From Pirellula sp. (lineage in GTDB: Bacteria; Planctomycetota; Planctomycetia; Pirellulales; Pirellulaceae), in the NCBI GenBank assembly GCA_021300155.1, contig JAJTID010000035.1, positions 1 to 62,278 on the forward strand: a DNA stretch of 62,278 nucleotides. Direction: 5' to 3'. The first letter of the stretch is position 1. The number at the start of each line of letters is the position of its first letter. Positions 17,067 to 26,029 of the stretch are shown here, piece by piece. The notes under the pieces are model-generated. The model was given only the letters and a program-made list of their open reading frames with translations. It made no database searches and was not told where the DNA came from. The position numbers and the translations under genes are program-made.

Positions 17067-20039
17067 CTATTTCCAATCGAGAGGTGCCAGCCATTGGTCT
17101 CGCAATTGTCTCCACTGCATATCGATTAGCAAATTGCCGTCACCGTGAATCGAGACTCGATCCTGCTCGACTGTCGTGCCTAATCGATAACATGGCAACC
17201 CGACGAACGCGGCTTCAAAGGCTGCCGCATGTTCCGCAGGAACTTCGCAAAGCAGTCGACTATTCGACTCAGAAAACAAGGCCGTTTCAACACTTACAAA
17301 ACACGCTTGCCGCATCGCAGAGAGGTCGATCGAAACTCCGATCTCGCCAGCAAACGACATTTCGGCAATCGCAACAGCCAATCCGCCCTCGCTCAAATCG
17401 TGGCAGGAAAGGACATGCCCTTCTTGAATAGATCGGTGCACCTGTTTGTAAATACGCATGGCGAGTGGTGCATCGACTGCGGGGACTTTTCCACCTTGAA
17501 GCCCTAACACCTTGGATACATAAGAGCCACCCATTTCCTCACGCGTGACTCCCAGCAGGTAAATGGCACTGTCCGCTTGTTTCAAATCCATAGTGATTGC
17601 TTTGTTGCAATCGGAGATTTGTCCCATCGCACTAATTAGCAGAGAGCAAGGAATAGCAATCGTTTTTCGTTCGCCATTTTCCGCACTGTATGTGAATTCA
17701 TTGTTGAGACTATCTTTTCCGCTGATGAACGGAGTCTTCCATTGAACGGCCAAATCATGGCAAGCGATCGCTGCACGAACAAGAGTTCCCAACGTATCAG
17801 GCTTTTCCGTATTGCCCCAGCAGAAGTTATCGAGCACGGCAAGTTTGCTTGGGTCGGCACCAACGGCAACTGCGTTACGTACCGCTTCGTCCATTGCAGA
17901 CGTGGCCATGTGATAAGGATCAAAGTCCCCGTAATTCGGATTCATTCCACAGGACAATACGATCCCACGATTGCTATTTAGTTTGGGTCGAACAACTGCA
18001 GCGTCACTTGGACCATTGCATGATGGGCCGACCAAAGGCTTGATCACGCTACCTGCTTGCACTTCGTGATCGTACTGACGAATGATCCAATGCTTGCTGG
18101 CTACAGAAGGAGAGGACAATATCTTTGAAAGAGTCGATTCGATCTGCTCACGCTTCATGCTCTCTAGCGATAACGCTTGGACAGCTGGCGGCTGGTAGGT
18201 CGCTTGGCGAACGACCGGTGGACGTCCTCCATGTAGAAAGGCCATGCTGACCGAGCCGACTTCTTGACCGCGATACGTCAATCGCAACATGCCGGTCGGC
18301 GTGAAGACCCCCAGTACGGCGGCTTCTACACCTTCGCTGGTACAAAGGGCTTTGAGTTCATCGATCTTCTCAGGAGGGACGGCCAAGATCATTCGCTCTT
18401 GAGCTTCGCTGATCCAGATTTCGGTATACGTTAGTCCGTCGTATTTTATGGGCGCTTGGTCGAGCCAAACTTCGGCACCGATCTCTTCGCCCATTTCGCC
18501 GACCGCGCTACTAAAGCCACCGGCACCGCAATCGGTCACTGCGTTGTAAAGACATCGATCGCGGGCCGCGAGCAAAACATCGAGTACCATTTTTTCGGTG
18601 ATAGCGTTTCCGATTTGAACCGCACCACCCGAGATAGACTCGCTTTCTTCGGTGAGTTCGACGCTACTAAAGGTTGCACCGTGAATTCCGTCGCGACCCG
18701 TTCGTCCACCCAGAGCAACGATCATGTCACCCGGTCGTGCGTGCTTTTCTACTTTATGATTGGGAATGATCCCGACGTTGCCGCAATAAACTAGGGGATT
18801 GCCAAGGTATCGATCGTCGAAATAGACAGCACCGTTGACGGTCGGAATCCCCATTCGATTGCCGTAATCGCGAACCCCCGAGACAACGCCCGTCATCACT
18901 CGACGCGGATGGAGTACACCGGGAGGCAGTTTCTCCGGCGCGTAGTCTGGCGAAGCAAAGCAAAAGACATCTGTGCTGCAAACGGGTTTGGCACCCATCC
19001 CGGTGCCCAATGGATCGCGAATAACACCGCCGAGACCTGTGTTCGCTCCACCGTAAGGCTCGATGGCTGACGGGTGATTGTGTGTCTCGACCTTGAAGAC
19101 GACGCAATCTTCATCGTCAAAGGTGACCACACCTGCATTGTCTTTGAATACGCTGACACACCAGTCTTGATCTCCGAGTTCTTCTCGGATTTGCACGGTG
19201 GCCGCAAAAATCGTTTCCTTCAGCATACTTTGGAAACGTCGAGTTCCATGCTCATCGGTGTACTCGATTTTCCCACCGAGCGTTTTGTGACTGCAGTGTT
19301 CACTCCACGTTTGTGCGATTGTTTCGAGTTCGATATCGGATGGTTCGCGACCGAGTTCGCGGAAGTATGCTTGGACGGTTTTCATTTCCGCAATGGAGAG
19401 ATAGAGCTGTCCTGTTCTGCTAAGCTTCATCAACTCGCCATCGTCGAGTTGCAAGATCGGTACGATGACTTTTTTGAACTGATAGTCCGAGGCGATTGCG
19501 AGTTCTTGGAGCAACAATGGACCCACGTTCACTTGCTCAATCGAATCGTTTGCCAAAACTTTCTGGCACATCCGATCAATCACAGTTCGGTCCACATTGC
19601 CGTGCTTGGAGGATATCCAATACTTGCGGAACGTGCGAACTTGGTCTGCCGCGACGCCGATGTCGTTTAGCAGTTTGCAAGTGCTTTGCGCTACAGGATC
19701 CATGACACCAGGCTTGGGCATGGCGTAGACCAAGATCCCGGTTGAACCGTTTTCGGTTTTTGATGCGGACGTCGTTCCTTTAGACAACGATGCTTCGGAC
19801 AGCGATTCGTGTCCGACTGGTGCAGCGATGTATTGTTGTGCGATAGGATCTGACAGGACCTCTCGAGCGACACGATGGACGGTTGCCTCATCGATAGCTC
19901 CCTGCAATAGAAATCCGTATGCTGCTTGGATCACCAGGTCTTGAGAAATATGTAATTCAGAGGCTGCATTTGCCGCTGAATCGCCGAGAGAGTCTGGTTG
20001 ACCGTCAGCCGGATAAATGTCGACTTGCCACAGCGTCAC
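17067..20039 (-). CDS. purL: phosphoribosylformylglycinamidine synthase, PurS-PurL fusion
   Basis: This ATP-dependent enzyme makes FGAM from FGAR and ammonia in purine synthesis. The product is about 990 residues. The GTG at 20039 is chosen because AGGAAAAG lies 6-13 bases upstream and the protein then begins VTLWQVDIYPADG; an ATG at 20129 lies deep in tyrA. Residues about 1-210 hold PurS-like ferredoxin folds (VYAMPKPGVMDPVAQSTCKLL). PurL landmarks follow: ETIAQTWSEHCSHK, VKVETHNHPSAIEPYGGANTG, IRDPLGTGMGAKPV, TDCGAGGFSSAVGEMG, FISGKDSLNN and LSCHDLSEGGLAVAIAEMSF. There is no glutaminase domain, so a separate PurQ is required and is not in the window. The start overlaps the tyrA stop by 35 bases. 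Confidence 0.92.
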   Translation of the reverse strand: MTLWQVDIYPADGQPDSLGDSAANAASELHISQDLVIQAAYGFLLQGAIDEATVHRVAREVLSDPIAQQYIAAPVGHESLSEASLSKGTTSASKTENGSTGILVYAMPKPGVMDPVAQSTCKLLNDIGVAADQVRTFRKYWISSKHGNVDRTVIDRMCQKVLANDSIEQVNVGPLLLQELAIASDYQFKKVIVPILQLDDGELMKLSRTGQLYLSIAEMKTVQAYFRELGREPSDIELETIAQTWSEHCSHKTLGGKIEYTDEHGTRRFQSMLKETIFAATVQIREELGDQDWCVSVFKDNAGVVTFDDEDCVVFKVETHNHPSAIEPYGGANTGLGGVIRDPLGTGMGAKPVCSTDVFCFASPDYAPEKLPPGVLHPRRVMTGVVSGVRDYGNRMGIPTVNGAVYFDDRYLGNPLVYCGNVGIIPNHKVEKHARPGDMIVALGGRTGRDGIHGATFSSVELTEESESISGGAVQIGNAITEKMVLDVLLAARDRCLYNAVTDCGAGGFSSAVGEMGEEIGAEVWLDQAPIKYDGLTYTEIWISEAQERMILAVPPEKIDELKALCTSEGVEAAVLGVFTPTGMLRLTYRGQEVGSVSMAFLHGGRPPVVRQATYQPPAVQALSLESMKREQIESTLSKILSSPSVASKHWIIRQYDHEVQAGSVIKPLVGPSCNGPSDAAVVRPKLNSNRGIVLSCGMNPNYGDFDPYHMATSAMDEAVRNAVAVGADPSKLAVLDNFCWGNTEKPDTLGTLVRAAIACHDLAVQWKTPFISGKDSLNNEFTYSAENGERKTIAIPCSLLISAMGQISDCNKAITMDLKQADSAIYLLGVTREEMGGSYVSKVLGLQGGKVPAVDAPLAMRIYKQVHRSIQEGHVLSCHDLSEGGLAVAIAEMSFAGEIGVSIDLSAMRQACFVSVETALFSESNSRLLCEVPAEHAAAFEAAFVGLPCYRLGTTVEQDRVSIHGDGNLLIDMQWRQLRDQWLAPLDWK

Positions 20040-20859
20040 GAGTTGCTTTTCCTGCTTGGAGTAGAGATTCGACTTGATCGAAGTCACCACGCTCCAATGC
20101 TTCGATCCAAGTTTCGCAGATTGTGGCAAAGTTCTTCAAGGCTTGTAAGGCTGGAGCGTGGTTTTCTTGCAATATCTGTCGCCACAATTGCGAATTGCTG
20201 GCTGCGATTCGAGTCGAGTCGAGCCAGCCTTTGCCTACAAATTGTAGGATTTCTCGAGGCGTCGCACTGGCGAGAGCGGAAGAAACCATGTGCGGTAAAT
20301 GGCTTGAAATAGCCAGTGCTTCGTCGTGTTCTTTGGGGGTAAGGATGCTAATCTTGGCTCCCATCGACTCCCAAAACTTCGACATTCGCTCGACTAATTC
20401 AGGCGGGTTGGTTTCCGAAGGAGTGATGACGACTAGAGCACCATCGAGCAACGTGCCGACCGCATGTTCGACACCGCTATGGTGTCCGCCAGCGATGGGG
20501 TGACTGCCGATATATTGTAGGGGGGAAAGACGGCCTTCGGCGGCTCGGATGATGCTTTGCTTGGTGCTGCCAACATCGGTCAGGATCACGTTGGGGATGG
20601 CGACTGAGGCGGCAACCGACAGTGAATCCACGATGGATTGAACTGGAGTACAGGCGATAACCAAATCGGTGTCTTTTGCACCAACGAGAATATCATCGGT
20701 TGCGATATCGATCGCACCTCTTTGCAGCGCCGTGTCGAGTTTGGCAATGGTTCGCCCGACGCCAATAACTTCTTTTGCTAGGCGTTTTCGCTTCAGCGCA
20801 AGCCCTATTGACCCACCCAGAAGTCCGACGCCAATGATGCATACCCGATTCCAGACCAT
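20005..20859 (-). CDS. tyrA: prephenate/arogenate dehydrogenase
   Basis: The 284-residue product is a TyrA-type NAD(P)-dependent dehydrogenase of tyrosine synthesis. It has an N-terminal Rossmann motif (VCIIGVGLLGGSIGLALKRK), the conserved ACTPVQ segment after strand 4, ILTDVGSTKQSII, and the catalytic IGSHPIAGGHHSGVEHA with its His pair. The C-terminal helical dimerisation domain carries DEALAISSHLPHMVSSALA. No ACT or chorismate mutase domain is attached. The ATG at 20859 places the Rossmann strand at the N-terminus; an in-frame upstream start at 20904 would add 15 residues of no visible function. The 3' end overlaps purSL by 35 bases, so the two genes are translationally linked. Confidence 0.9.
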   Translation of the reverse strand: MVWNRVCIIGVGLLGGSIGLALKRKRLAKEVIGVGRTIAKLDTALQRGAIDIATDDILVGAKDTDLVIACTPVQSIVDSLSVAASVAIPNVILTDVGSTKQSIIRAAEGRLSPLQYIGSHPIAGGHHSGVEHAVGTLLDGALVVITPSETNPPELVERMSKFWESMGAKISILTPKEHDEALAISSHLPHMVSSALASATPREILQFVGKGWLDSTRIAASNSQLWRQILQENHAPALQALKNFATICETWIEALERGDFDQVESLLQAGKATRDAVASRHLSG

Positions 20860-21084
20860 AGACGATTTGAACGATTCACTCGATCGCAGGAGTAGTTTTT
20901 CCACATTCGAAAGCTAGTCTAACTTCCGTTATCCGTATTGCGAACTGTAAAAGAGAGACAATTATTCGATCTCACCAAAGGGTAGCGAAAGAATTGTTTT
21001 TTGGGAGTGGAGAGAACAAATCTCACTATTAGGGATTGAAAACGTTTACAAGGATAAATTGCGGATTTCTATTCTAAACGGCTA

Positions 21085-21570
21085 GTGGACATGTTTTCTA
21101 CAATACGGTACGCCTCGGGACAACGAACGACGGTCTTCAACACGTTGCTGCCTGCGTTAACCTCGCCGTTGGCATCTGAGGACTATGTGAGGCTCTCGAA
21201 CTCACTTTCGGTAAGTGTGGGGGCAACCAAAGTGGCGCTGCACCGACTGGCGCTGCACCGACTCCGGCAACGATTCGCTCAAACATTGCGAGAGTTCGTT
21301 GAAAAAGTGTTTGAGATGAAGAACGATTTCAGCATGACAAATTGCCCACAATGGAGACAGTCTCTCATAAATGGACTTCGCGAGGGTTGTTTATTTCGAA
21401 TGGCTACGGAATTGCCATCGCATCGACAAGGCAATCACGACGCAAGTGCTCCGAGTGTGGACGAGCTCGCTGCATCCTTTCCACGATTTGAAATCAAGCG
21501 GCTGATCGGGCGGGGTGGAATGGGCATGATCTATCACGCTCGCCAAAAGAACCTAGAACGGTTACGTTAA
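21085..21570 (+). pseudogene. fused remnant of an ECF sigma factor and a Ser/Thr kinase
   Basis: The frame encodes 161 residues that make sense only as two broken genes. Residues about 20-72 match the end of a planctomycete ECF-type sigma factor: TVFNTLLPALTSP, SEDYVRLSNSLSVSVGATKVALHRL and LRQRFAQTLREFVE, that is the region 4 helix-turn-helix. Sigma region 2 is missing. Residues about 125-161 match the start of a Hanks kinase: SVDELAASFPRFEIKRLIGR followed by GGMGMIYHARQKNLERL. It stops exactly where the VALK lysine should follow. Planctomycete genomes often carry such a sigma gene directly upstream of a kinase gene, so this looks like one pair collapsed by internal and 3' deletions. A 15-bp tandem duplication adds LALHR inside the HTH. 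Neither half can be functional in its usual role. Confidence 0.75.
21234..21263 (+). repeat. 15-bp tandem duplication GGCGCTGCACCGACT x2
   Basis: Two perfect adjacent copies (21234-21248, 21249-21263) lie in the sigma-factor remnant. They keep the frame but insert five residues (LALHR) into the DNA-recognition helix region, consistent with a decaying gene. Confidence 0.9.
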
Positions 21571-21576
21571 GAGAAC

Positions 21577-21595
21577 GCTTCGGTTTATGCGAAGC
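21577..21595 (-). terminator. possible terminator hairpin of the following minus-strand gene
   Basis: GCTTCG (21577-21582) pairs with CGAAGC (21590-21595) around a 7-base loop, and the minus-strand 3' side continues into TTCTCTTA. It touches the stop codon of the 103-residue membrane protein. The stem is short, so this is a weak call. Confidence 0.3.
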
Positions 21596-21906
21596 TATTC
21601 CACTCCGGAGGGTTCATGCATTGTGTCGACGGCATCCTCTTCGCGGCTGGGGAAAATAGCTCCTACGATCATCATTGCCATACTCGAGGTGTGGACAATC
21701 CAGCAGCCTTCATTTGCGATGATTGTACGTAGAGTGCCCCACGACACTAGCAACAGCGCTCCGTAAAAAGCAGGCTCCGCGATTCGGCGGAAGTACAAGT
21801 CATTGCTGGCTCGTGCTAACCATAATGACACAATTGCCACCAGTGGTACGATCCATGGATAGCTACCAGCAAATGACTCAAACCAATGCGGATATAGTTC
21901 ATACAT
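21595..21906 (-). CDS. small integral membrane protein, function unknown
   Basis: The 103-residue product has three hydrophobic segments: YPWIVPLVAIVSLWLA, PAFYGALLLVSWGTLRTII and CWIVHTSSMAMMIVGAIF. A short acidic tail follows. No signal peptide, cysteine pair or catalytic motif is visible. Similar small membrane proteins occur in planctomycetes without assigned function. The gene stands alone between the sigma/kinase remnant and the glycosyltransferase gene. Confidence that it is real rests on the coherent membrane-segment pattern and ATG start. Confidence 0.6.
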   Translation of the reverse strand: MYELYPHWFESFAGSYPWIVPLVAIVSLWLARASNDLYFRRIAEPAFYGALLLVSWGTLRTIIANEGCWIVHTSSMAMMIVGAIFPSREEDAVDTMHEPSGVE

Positions 21907-22019
21907 CTGTACGGCTTCCTTGCCATAGTTGATGGGATCCAGACAAGGAGAACTTTACAGATTTTTCGCAGAAAGATTCAAGATCGAATCTCGTTGGGTG
22001 TTGGATGGATCGATAGCAT

Positions 22020-22925
22020 TTATGCGGCGCGTCGGTAGACGCTTGAATGGTTACATTCCTCTTCCACAGCTTCATCCAATCGCTCGGCCGCTGACATAAG
22101 CCTATCGCGGATATTGTTCGCTAGTGATCGATCTCGAATCCCCATCACCCAACCCAAACGTTCGGCAACCGTTTTTGGGCTCATCAGACCACCCGCGAGA
22201 TGACTTAACTGCTTGGCTAGGGAATCTACTTCCACGCCGCTTCCTTCTACCAAGCCAAATGCGCACGCGATCTGTCCACATTGACGGCCGGTTTCGTATC
22301 CGATATCGAGGCCTTCGATCGTTCGACGAGGTGCTGATAGATGGGATACGGACGCGATTGTCGACTCTAGTTCCATGGCTGCAAAGAGGAGTTGTAACTC
22401 GACTTCAGCCCCTTCTCGCGGTAGCAGGGAATTGAGCCCTCCTACCAATTGCAGAGTCTTCTTGCGGAAGATCGTGCCACAAAGCATTGGCGCAACAGAA
22501 TCGTTTTGTTTTTGGGAGTAACGCCGATGGGGCAGTGCTTTTTGGTCCAGACCGTAGAGGATTTTATTTTCAGACTCAACCTTGCATGGGCTTCCCACGC
22601 AAACAGTATCTGGAGTGGACAGGAGTTCCAGTGCTTCTTCCGACCAGTTCGCCTCGACGGTAACACCTGGAAAGAGGATTTGTACGTTTGGGCTTCTCGC
22701 GATGGCAATAGCGGAGTTGATTTGGTCTATGCATCCATCCTGATCGGATGCTTGGATCATTCGAATTTCATCATCATTCAAATCGTACGGATCATTGTAC
22801 GATCCATCGTGAACCAAGATGATCTCATGATGTTTCTCGTTTCTATTTTCCAGAAGCGAGAGGAGCGTTGATTCAAGTTTCGCATCATCATCTTGATGTA
22901 CTACTATGATCGAGAGGCGCAGCAC
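22020..22925 (-). CDS. family 2-type glycosyltransferase
   Basis: The 301-residue protein begins LRLSIIVVHQDDDAKLESTL and continues with EIILVHDGSYND, the nucleotide-binding start of GT2 enzymes with the Asp in VHDGS. Further on it has GCIDQINSAIAIARSPNVQILFPG, where the usual DxD metal motif is replaced by LFPG, so catalytic activity or metal dependence is uncertain. The GLNSLLPREGAEVELQLLFAAM segment corresponds to the acceptor region (typically ED). The C-terminal 80 residues are helical. The start is GTG with GGAG eight bases upstream. It should act at the cytoplasmic face in surface glycan synthesis; the polysaccharide export genes at 40-45 kb are possible partners. Confidence 0.7.
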   Translation of the reverse strand: MLRLSIIVVHQDDDAKLESTLLSLLENRNEKHHEIILVHDGSYNDPYDLNDDEIRMIQASDQDGCIDQINSAIAIARSPNVQILFPGVTVEANWSEEALELLSTPDTVCVGSPCKVESENKILYGLDQKALPHRRYSQKQNDSVAPMLCGTIFRKKTLQLVGGLNSLLPREGAEVELQLLFAAMELESTIASVSHLSAPRRTIEGLDIGYETGRQCGQIACAFGLVEGSGVEVDSLAKQLSHLAGGLMSPKTVAERLGWVMGIRDRSLANNIRDRLMSAAERLDEAVEEECNHSSVYRRAA

Positions 22926-23083
22926 AGAGGTTACTCCGACTTTTCGCGTAGAGAACGATTCGTCTAATTTATCGGATCGACTAAGCTGAAAGATGAATTC
23001 ATGGTATTCTCGTTTTTCTGCTTAGTGAATTTGGTTAAACTTTACGCCCGACTGGCGAAGCATCGGACGAAGAGGAAAGATCG

Positions 23084-24316
23084 CTATGACTTCACTTTTG
23101 ACTTCGCTGGCCAAAAGTTTTTCCATCCGTTGGATATAGCACGGTCCGTTGCTAATTTTGATGGATCCTCGGTCGGTGTAATGGCAACACCATCCAGTAA
23201 ATCTGTCAACTGCTGCACCGCTTGGGTGATCAAGGCCTTCGGGGCTTGCTCGATCAACGGTTGTCCATTGTTTCGCATTTCGACCATCGTGCGATAATCA
23301 TTCGGGATCTGGAAGAACACTTCGCGACCGATCGTTTCCTTGGCCTTCTTGAGACTGATCTGACCGCTCTCGAGTCCAGAGCGATTGACGACCACCTTGA
23401 TCTTGTCTCGAATCGATTCTATTTGTTGAAGACTCATTAAGAGTCGAACCATGTTACGTAGACACGGCAAATCTAACTGGACCATCAGCACGATTTCGTT
23501 CGACATCTCCAAAGCGGCAAGATCGACATGCGAGAAGGATTTGGACATGTCAATGACGACGTGTGAAAAGGATGCACGAAGCAGCCCGAACACGCGTCGC
23601 AAACTATCAGGATTAATCAAATCAAGATCTTGAAGCTGAATTGGTCTTGGCAGCAGATAGAGTCCTGAGGAATGCTTGGTAAGCGATTTACGTAGCAATT
23701 GAAAATCGAGGCGGGATACATTCTCCGTCACATCGACCAAGCTGTAGTCTGGAATCGAATCCAAAAAGACGTCCGCGTCCCCCAAAGCCAAATCTAAATC
23801 CACCAATGCGACAGAGTTCTCTGACTTATTCGCTAAATTGCAACCGATGTTGACAGCGATAGAGGTACAACCGACACCTCCCGTGGCGCCGGCAATTGCG
23901 ATAACTTTGCATCCCTTAGATTTGCTGCCACCGCTTCCATACTTCGATTGTAGAATTCGCTCTAGTGCCGTGTAGAGCTCCTCTATTTCCATCGGCAGCG
24001 GCAAGAACTCACGTGCCCCCGCTCGAATCGACTTGAGGATCAATTGACCATCGGTACTTTTGGAAGCCGCGAAAATTACACAATCAGGAGAGGTAGTTCG
24101 CAGTTTGTCCATCAGGATGAGAGCACGGTCTGTGCCACCATCCAAACAGATCATCGCGGCATCAGGTTTTGATTGCTCGACAACATCTGAGAAAAATTCG
24201 TAGCGTGAACATTCCGCATCGAGCCAGACGATATCCATCCCGAGAAGCATCGACTTAAGCTTTTCACGAGATTGGTCATTAGGATCGACGATCGCTAAAC
24301 GAAGAACATTGCTCAT
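23084..24316 (-). CDS. cpaE: Tad pilus assembly ATPase, CpaE/TadZ type
   Basis: The 410-residue protein has a receiver-like N-terminal domain (about 5-125; LRLAIVDPNDQSREKL, ending REFLPLPMEIEELYTAL) and a MinD/ParA-type ATPase domain (about 135-375). The P-loop reads GATGGVGCTS, a deviant Walker A in which the usual Lys is Cys, followed by VALVDLDLALGDADVFLD and VVIDMSKSFSHVD. CpaE/TadZ proteins place the Tad machine at the cell pole and often show such deviant motifs, so ATP hydrolysis may be weak. It lies 32 bases after the secretin gene in the same direction, in the order cpaB-cpaC-cpaE, which is the usual Tad gene order. Confidence 0.88.
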   Translation of the reverse strand: MSNVLRLAIVDPNDQSREKLKSMLLGMDIVWLDAECSRYEFFSDVVEQSKPDAAMICLDGGTDRALILMDKLRTTSPDCVIFAASKSTDGQLILKSIRAGAREFLPLPMEIEELYTALERILQSKYGSGGSKSKGCKVIAIAGATGGVGCTSIAVNIGCNLANKSENSVALVDLDLALGDADVFLDSIPDYSLVDVTENVSRLDFQLLRKSLTKHSSGLYLLPRPIQLQDLDLINPDSLRRVFGLLRASFSHVVIDMSKSFSHVDLAALEMSNEIVLMVQLDLPCLRNMVRLLMSLQQIESIRDKIKVVVNRSGLESGQISLKKAKETIGREVFFQIPNDYRTMVEMRNNGQPLIEQAPKALITQAVQQLTDLLDGVAITPTEDPSKLATDRAISNGWKNFWPAKSKVKS

Positions 24317-24348
24317 AGTATTTACTCTGGTGTTGCTTTTCGTCGCGA

Positions 24349-25866
24349 CTATCTTCGCGTCGTAGGTGAGAAACTTCTGGCATTATGGACGGGCTGAGCA
24401 GGCACGCTTCCCTTTCGCGTCGCCATTTCTTGAGGACCGAAAGCTGAACCATACAGTGCGGGCGTCGCTTTTTGAACATTCTGATCGTTAGGCTGGCATG
24501 CTTCGGGGCCGCAGGTCGCTGGCACTTCGATGTAGCCCTTCATGAACAACTCTTTATCCAACGGGCTGTCACTATTGAAGCCTGGTCCGCCATTGGGAAC
24601 TTCATGGCAGTCCATTGGAGCAGCGAAGTTCGGTGTTACCAGGATCAGCAATTCGACTTCGTTTTGCACTTCGCGGTTGGTTCGGAACAGAGCTCCGAGG
24701 TAAGGCAGATCGGCTAGCCCTAGTATTCCTCGTGTTTCCGCTTCGGTTCGCACTTGGAGCAAACCAGCCAATGCAAGTGTTTGACCTGCCTGCATTTCGA
24801 CAGCCGTATCGACAAACCGACTTCGTATCCCTGGAACCGAAGTGCCCGCTATCGAAACGCTTCTACCTGCATCGATCTCACTGATAGTTGGCCGAACTTC
24901 GAGCCAAATTCGACTGTCGCCACGTACCTTTGCCACGAAGTCTAATCGTGTACCAAACTCCCGGAACTCAACTCCAACCTGTCCCAAACCTGCTGGAACA
25001 AGGATTGGAAATTCCCCACCCGAGTTAAAGCTCGCGGGTCGGCCATCGAGGGCAACGACAGTTGGGTCGGCGAGAACCTTGGCGAGGTTGTTTTGTTTCA
25101 GGGCTCGAACCAAACCAAAGAATTGGTTTCCACTGTCCACGATACCAAATTTAAATGTTTCATTCCCGGCGTTGAAGACCGCACCGGTGGTTGCTCCAGG
25201 CGCGATGAGCCCCGCTGCAGACGAAGTAACAAAGTCGTTGCCAAAACCCATGCTCCAATCGATCCCCAATTCTCGAAGCTTCGTTCGGGAAACTTCCATC
25301 ACTTGGGTTTGCAGCATGACGGTATGAACGCCGATCACCTCAATCTTATTGATGACTCGCTGATAGAACTCTTCAGCGATGGTGACTACCTGTTCGACGT
25401 GTTCGTCCGAGGTAACTTGGCCAGATATGATGACGGCATCGCGAATCGGTTGAATATGCAATGAAGCCGTTGGGAAATGTTGAGTCAGAATAGACTGAAG
25501 CTCTCGGGCGTCCCCAATCACTACCACTTGGACATTGTAGATGGTGTCATCAATGCCTTTGGCATCGATCTGAGTAACTCCAGTCGCCAACGCGGAAACG
25601 AGTACTTCATTCTTCTGAGTGGGCTGAACCTGAAGGATCGCAGGATTGTTGTTCGTCGCCGTAACAATCGCCTGTGGAAAGGAAACGTATTGCGATGTCG
25701 TGACAATCATTTGGATCGACTGTTGTGTCTTCGTCACCACAATGCGCCCGCTCGGGATCATCGTCCCTCCGTCTTGTGCAAACGATTTCGTGTTGGAAAA
25801 ACACGTGCTTAGAATCGCAACGATTGCAGCAACGAAAAGATTTGATGAATATTGAACTCGTACCAT
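24349..25866 (-). CDS. cpaC: Tad pilus outer-membrane secretin CpaC/RcpA
   Basis: The 505-residue protein starts with a signal peptide ending near KSFAQDG. Residues about 40-115 form the pilus-assembly N-terminal domain (GRIVVTKTQQSIQMIVTTSQ), and about 115-190 a BON-like domain (SILTQHFPTASLHIQPIRDAV, then VISGQVTS). The secretin domain spans about 200-415: LQTQVMEVSRTKLRELGIDW, NLAKVLADPTVVALDGRPAS, FNSGGEFPI, and the final strands VEMQAGQTLALAGLLQVR and LPYLGALFRTNREVQNEVEL. It should form the outer-membrane channel through which Flp pili leave the cell. The tail beyond 430 is Pro/Asn-rich. It sits between cpaB (163-base gap) and cpaE. Confidence 0.92.
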   Translation of the reverse strand: MVRVQYSSNLFVAAIVAILSTCFSNTKSFAQDGGTMIPSGRIVVTKTQQSIQMIVTTSQYVSFPQAIVTATNNNPAILQVQPTQKNEVLVSALATGVTQIDAKGIDDTIYNVQVVVIGDARELQSILTQHFPTASLHIQPIRDAVIISGQVTSDEHVEQVVTIAEEFYQRVINKIEVIGVHTVMLQTQVMEVSRTKLRELGIDWSMGFGNDFVTSSAAGLIAPGATTGAVFNAGNETFKFGIVDSGNQFFGLVRALKQNNLAKVLADPTVVALDGRPASFNSGGEFPILVPAGLGQVGVEFREFGTRLDFVAKVRGDSRIWLEVRPTISEIDAGRSVSIAGTSVPGIRSRFVDTAVEMQAGQTLALAGLLQVRTEAETRGILGLADLPYLGALFRTNREVQNEVELLILVTPNFAAPMDCHEVPNGGPGFNSDSPLDKELFMKGYIEVPATCGPEACQPNDQNVQKATPALYGSAFGPQEMATRKGSVPAQPVHNARSFSPTTRR

Positions 25867-26029
25867 GTCAGCATCACTTCCGTGTGAACGACAATTGGTT
25901 GTACCCTATCAATGTGATAGAGTTGCCATATGTGAGAAAGCAATCCTTTGCTTCCGGCTAACTGCTAAAAACCAGATTAAGCTGACTATTTGCAATCAAA
26001 GGTCTAATCGGCATTACTAAACAGAATGT

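Noticed and set aside
20040-20129. Upstream ATG for purSL at 20129
   Set aside because: It lies 90 bases deeper inside tyrA and adds residues without PurS likeness, while GTG 20039 has a good AGGAAA site.
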